9,192 nucleotides of DNA from Clostridia bacterium. GTDB lineage: Bacteria; Bacillota_A; Clostridia; Oscillospirales; CAG-272. The position numbers were made by a program, and so were the translations under genes. The notes below the pieces were generated by a model. The model had not been told where the DNA came from. It was given only the letters and a program-made list of their open reading frames with translations, and searched no databases. The stretch is taken from NCBI GenBank assembly GCA_017631775.1, contig JAGBSQ010000223.1, positions 1 through 9,192 on the forward strand, in the 5' to 3' direction. Of this stretch, positions 6,749 to 9,192 are shown piece after piece. Each line of letters opens with the position of its first letter. Within the stretch, counting starts at the first letter, position 1.

Positions 6749-6778
6749 AAAAGGAAACGCGTTGGCGTTTCCTTTTTT
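6747..6778. terminator. Bidirectional intrinsic terminator between the methyltransferase and cardiolipin synthase genes
   Basis: A perfect 14-bp stem (6747-6760 with 6765-6778) closes on a GTTG loop. Its base is six A:T pairs, which supply the U-tract in either direction. The left arm begins inside the TAA stop codon of the methyltransferase gene (6746-6748), and the right arm ends 2 bases before the cardiolipin synthase stop at 6780. Confidence 0.93.
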
Positions 6779-6779
6779 G

Positions 6780-8312
6780 TTACATGATATTTGCAAACAA
6801 ACGGCAAACATCCTGCAAAATTCCTTGCAAAAGGTTCACCTTGCAATCCGCAACCGTCACCTCATGTGAGAGGGAGAGGATCTCTTCCATATCGCGCTTG
6901 ACGTCCTCTACAATGGGCGCGTCATAAAAGCATGCGCCGCACTCAAAATTGACGTATAGGCTGCGATAATCCATATTCGAGGTTCCCACAACACAAAAGT
7001 CATCGTCGCAAATTAGGTTTTTGGAGTGTATAAATCCGGGGGTGTATTCGTAAATCTTGACGCCTGCCTCAATCAGCTCTCGGTAATAGGAGCGTGTGGT
7101 GAGGTAGATCAGCTTTTTGTCGGGAATTCCGGGGGTGATGATGCGCACGTCAACACCGCTTTGCGTAGCGTTTTTTAAGGCGGCAATCAGCTCATCGCCA
7201 ATCATGAGGTATGGCGTTGTAATATAAAGCTTGCTTTGTGCGCGCTGAATGCTATGCAAAAAGATATGCTCACTGGTGTGAATGCTCTCGGTGGGGTGAT
7301 CGGTGTAGGGGAGGACCCAACCTTCAAAAAGGGTTTCTGTTTGCTCGGGCATGGGTTCTGTGACGGGTTTTGGAGATTTGGAAAGCAGATTCCACATTTG
7401 CAAAAACATCAGAGTAAAGCTTTTGGCGGCAGGCCCCTCTACACGCACGGCGGCGTCGCGCCAATGACCGAAAAGATGCTTTTGGTTGATATATTCATCC
7501 GCCAAATTGATGCCGCCGGTATAGGCGATCTTGTTGTCAATTACAGTAATTTTGCGGTGGTCGCGGTTGTTGTGAAAGAAGGTTAGGCGTGGCGAAAAAC
7601 GATTAAAAACTTGGCATTGAATGCCATAGGATTGCAGCGTCTTTTTATAATTGTAGGGGAGCGAGGTCAGGGAGCCAAGATCATCATACATTACGCGCAC
7701 GTCAACTCCTGCCGCAACACGTTCGCGAAGCACCTCTAAAATGGAGTTCCACATCAGACCTTCTTCAATAATGTAGTATTCCATAAAGATCGAGCACTTT
7801 GCATTTTTTAAATCCTCGAGCATATCCGCAAGCATGAGAGAGCCATCGGGATAATAGCGCGCGTAGGTGTTTTGATAAGCCGGAAGGTGAGCTGTGTTGC
7901 GCATAAAAGCGAAAAAGTTTTTGTCGCGCAGGGAGTTGGGTTCGCTTTTTTGCGCTTCGCATAAAGGGCGGAACTCGTTATGCCATTGCCCATGAGATTT
8001 GCAGAGGGAGCGGTTGAGCTTGGTGGAAAGCGTTTGAAAATGCAGGATCCAATACATTGCACCGCCAAAGACGGGAAAGAGCAAAACAAAAAATATCCAG
8101 GGGAACTTAAACGCGTGCTTGTTTTTTCGCGTGAGTTGGTGCAAAGCGGTTAAAAAACTGAAAACCGATAAGGCTATTTTCAGCCATGCAAGTTGGCTGC
8201 CAAAGGCAATGAGGCACAACACAAGCGCAAACTGCAACAAAATTAGCAACACCGTTAAAAGTCTGTGTCCAAACAGCAACTCAAATTTGCTGCGGTATTT
8301 GAACTCTTTCAT
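6780..8312 (-). CDS. cls: Cardiolipin synthase (phospholipase D superfamily)
   Basis: A 510-residue membrane enzyme that condenses two phosphatidylglycerol molecules into cardiolipin and glycerol. The N-terminus has three hydrophobic segments, at about 18-37, 43-60 and 71-90; the last (PWIFFVLLFPVFGGAMYWIL) is typical of the PLD-nuclease N-terminal region of Cls. Two catalytic HKD motifs follow: His252-x-Lys254-(x)4-Asp259 within NRDHRKITVID, followed by TGGINLADEY, and His429-x-Lys431-(x)4-Asp436 within FIHSKNLICDD, followed by GTSNMDYRSL. Both are intact, so the enzyme should be active, and the length is normal for the family. I place the start at the ATG at 8312: an AGGAGG at 8319-8324 is 6 bases upstream, whereas the in-frame TTG at 8318 abuts that site with no spacing. 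It lies downstream of the FtsK gene on the same strand with a terminator-like hairpin between, and no clear promoter was seen. Confidence 0.95.
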   Translation of the reverse strand: MKEFKYRSKFELLFGHRLLTVLLILLQFALVLCLIAFGSQLAWLKIALSVFSFLTALHQLTRKNKHAFKFPWIFFVLLFPVFGGAMYWILHFQTLSTKLNRSLCKSHGQWHNEFRPLCEAQKSEPNSLRDKNFFAFMRNTAHLPAYQNTYARYYPDGSLMLADMLEDLKNAKCSIFMEYYIIEEGLMWNSILEVLRERVAAGVDVRVMYDDLGSLTSLPYNYKKTLQSYGIQCQVFNRFSPRLTFFHNNRDHRKITVIDNKIAYTGGINLADEYINQKHLFGHWRDAAVRVEGPAAKSFTLMFLQMWNLLSKSPKPVTEPMPEQTETLFEGWVLPYTDHPTESIHTSEHIFLHSIQRAQSKLYITTPYLMIGDELIAALKNATQSGVDVRIITPGIPDKKLIYLTTRSYYRELIEAGVKIYEYTPGFIHSKNLICDDDFCVVGTSNMDYRSLYVNFECGACFYDAPIVEDVKRDMEEILSLSHEVTVADCKVNLLQGILQDVCRLFANIM

Positions 8313-8318
8313 TGGCAA

Positions 8319-8326
8319 CCTCCTTT
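8319..8326 (-). promoter_or_regulatory. cls: Ribosome binding site that fixes the cardiolipin synthase start
   Basis: On the minus strand the sequence reads AAAGGAGG, then TTGCCA, then ATG. The 6-base gap puts the ATG at 8312 in ideal position and rules out the TTG two codons upstream, which touches the AGGAGG directly. Confidence 0.9.
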
Positions 8327-8352
8327 AAACAGAATGTGGAATAAAGTACAAA

Positions 8353-8379
8353 GTGGGAGCTGAATCTGTCAGCTCCCAC
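8353..8379 (-). terminator. Hairpin terminator after the FtsK/SpoIIIE gene
   Basis: An 11-bp perfect stem (8353-8363 with 8369-8379, arms GTGGGAGCTGA and TCAGCTCCCAC) has a 5-base loop and begins 13 bases after the FtsK gene stop. On the minus strand it is followed by an interrupted T-rich run (TTTGTACTTTATT), so termination may be partial and some transcripts could continue into cls. Confidence 0.65.
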
Positions 8380-8391
8380 AAATCAAACGGA

Positions 8392-9192
8392 TTAAGCTTC
8401 CTCTCCTCCGCCCTCGGGATTGTCAATGAATTTCTCCATATATTCTTCGGGGGTAATGAGAATGGTACGCGGCTTGGAGCCGTCGGGAGGGGAGACGTAT
8501 CCCTCAGCCTGCATGCGGTCAATCAGCTTTGCCGCACGGCTGTAGCCGATTTCCAGTTTGCGTTGGAGCAGGGACGTGGAAATGCGTTTTTCTTCAATTG
8601 CAATACGAACGGCATCAGCATACTTGCTGTCGGAGCCCTTATCGCCGCCATCCTCTCCGGAAGGAACAAAGTCACCACCGCCGCTGCGGCCCTTATTTCC
8701 GCACTGTGCGGCAAGCTCCTTGAGCTTGGAGATGAACTTTTCGTCGTATTCAGCCGTGCCGTTGGTGGCGCGAATGAATTCGCAAATACGTTCAACCTCT
8801 TTATCGTCAACAAATGCACCTTGAACACGTGTATCGCGCATCGAACCGATGGGAACGAAGAGCATGTCACCGCGGCCGGTGAGTGCTTCCGCACCGATGT
8901 GGTCGAGAATTACACGGGAGTCGACCTGCGACTTAACCGCGAATGCGATACGGGAAGGAACGTTTGCTTTGATAAGACCGGTAACAACGTCAGCAGACGG
9001 ACGTTGGGTACCGATGATAAGGTGCATACCTGCGGCACGCGCCTTTTGAGCAATACGGCAAATAGCCGTTTCTACTTCATCGCGCGCGGTCATCATCAAG
9101 TCGGCAAGCTCGTCGATGATAATGACAATGTAGGGGAGAGTGGGCATATCGGGGTCGTCCTTGGTGGCATTGTTGTAGCCCTTGAGGTCGCG
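8392..9192 (-). CDS. ftsK: DNA translocase FtsK/SpoIIIE, C-terminal part (5' end outside window)
   Basis: The reading frame is open from the window edge and gives 266 residues of the motor's C-terminal third. This hexameric ATPase pumps chromosomal DNA through the division septum or sporulation septum. Visible blocks are RDLKGYN at 1-7, Walker B IVIIIDELADLMM (22-34), GTQRPSADVVTGLIKANVPS (61-80), and SQVDSRVILDHIGAE...GRGDML (about 88-110), all strongly diagnostic. After a Gly/Ser/Asp-rich linker (about 165-187) comes the winged-helix gamma domain (about 188-250: AVRIAIEEKRISTSLLQRKL...GYSRAAKLIDRMQAEGYV), which reads the polar orienting DNA sequences. Walker A and the membrane domain lie beyond the edge. 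Whether this copy works mainly in division or sporulation cannot be told; in a spore former SpoIIIE is plausible. A start at the internal ATG at 9147 is wrong because the conserved sequence continues upstream of it. Confidence 0.96.
   Translation of the reverse strand, partial: RDLKGYNNATKDDPDMPTLPYIVIIIDELADLMMTARDEVETAICRIAQKARAAGMHLIIGTQRPSADVVTGLIKANVPSRIAFAVKSQVDSRVILDHIGAEALTGRGDMLFVPIGSMRDTRVQGAFVDDKEVERICEFIRATNGTAEYDEKFISKLKELAAQCGNKGRSGGGDFVPSGEDGGDKGSDSKYADAVRIAIEEKRISTSLLQRKLEIGYSRAAKLIDRMQAEGYVSPPDGSKPRTILITPEEYMEKFIDNPEGGGEEA

Noticed and set aside
5747..6811. A 354-codon open frame on the minus strand opposite the methyltransferase gene
   Set aside because: It runs through a strong bidirectional terminator and opposes a frame with clear methyltransferase motifs.
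8313..8318. TTG start for cardiolipin synthase two codons upstream of the ATG
   Set aside because: The AGGAGG site directly abuts the TTG but is ideally spaced from the ATG at 8312.

Overview
The window looks like a housekeeping and surface-protein stretch of a chromosome from an endospore-forming, Gram-positive member of the Clostridia. This is inferred from a GerA/SpoVAF-type germination protein at the left edge, strong AGGAGG-type ribosome binding sites, near-consensus sigma-A promoters, a clostridial-type cardiolipin synthase and moderate GC content by eye. A secreted multidomain sialidase suggests a host-associated, probably gut, lifestyle. The genus cannot be named from this sequence alone. 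No RNA gene, insertion sequence, CRISPR array, prophage gene or attachment site was found.

Layout from left to right: a GerA/SpoVAF family spore germination gene (minus strand, 3' end outside the window); a divergent intergenic region with a possible forespore promoter and a 12-bp inverted repeat; a protein with S1 RNA-binding domains (plus); a bidirectional terminator; a HIT family nucleotide hydrolase (minus) with its own promoter; a 1174-residue membrane-anchored sialidase-like protein (minus); a divergent regulatory region with two near-consensus promoters back to back; an FkbM family methyltransferase with an N-terminal Rossmann-like domain (plus); a second bidirectional terminator; cardiolipin synthase (minus); a weaker terminator; and the C-terminal part of an FtsK/SpoIIIE DNA translocase (minus, 5' end outside the window). 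No gap between genes exceeds about 140 bases.

The genes do not form one pathway. Most are single-gene transcription units with their own promoters or terminators, and the two convergent gene pairs each share one compact bidirectional terminator. The unit most worth attention is the divergent sialidase/methyltransferase pair. Their -35 boxes are 8 bp apart, so the two genes could be co-regulated, and both could act at the cell surface or on glycans. No sialic acid catabolic (nan) genes lie in the window, so the fate of any released sialic acid cannot be read here. I found no convincing evidence of a wholly new system; the findings are mostly architectural and regulatory.
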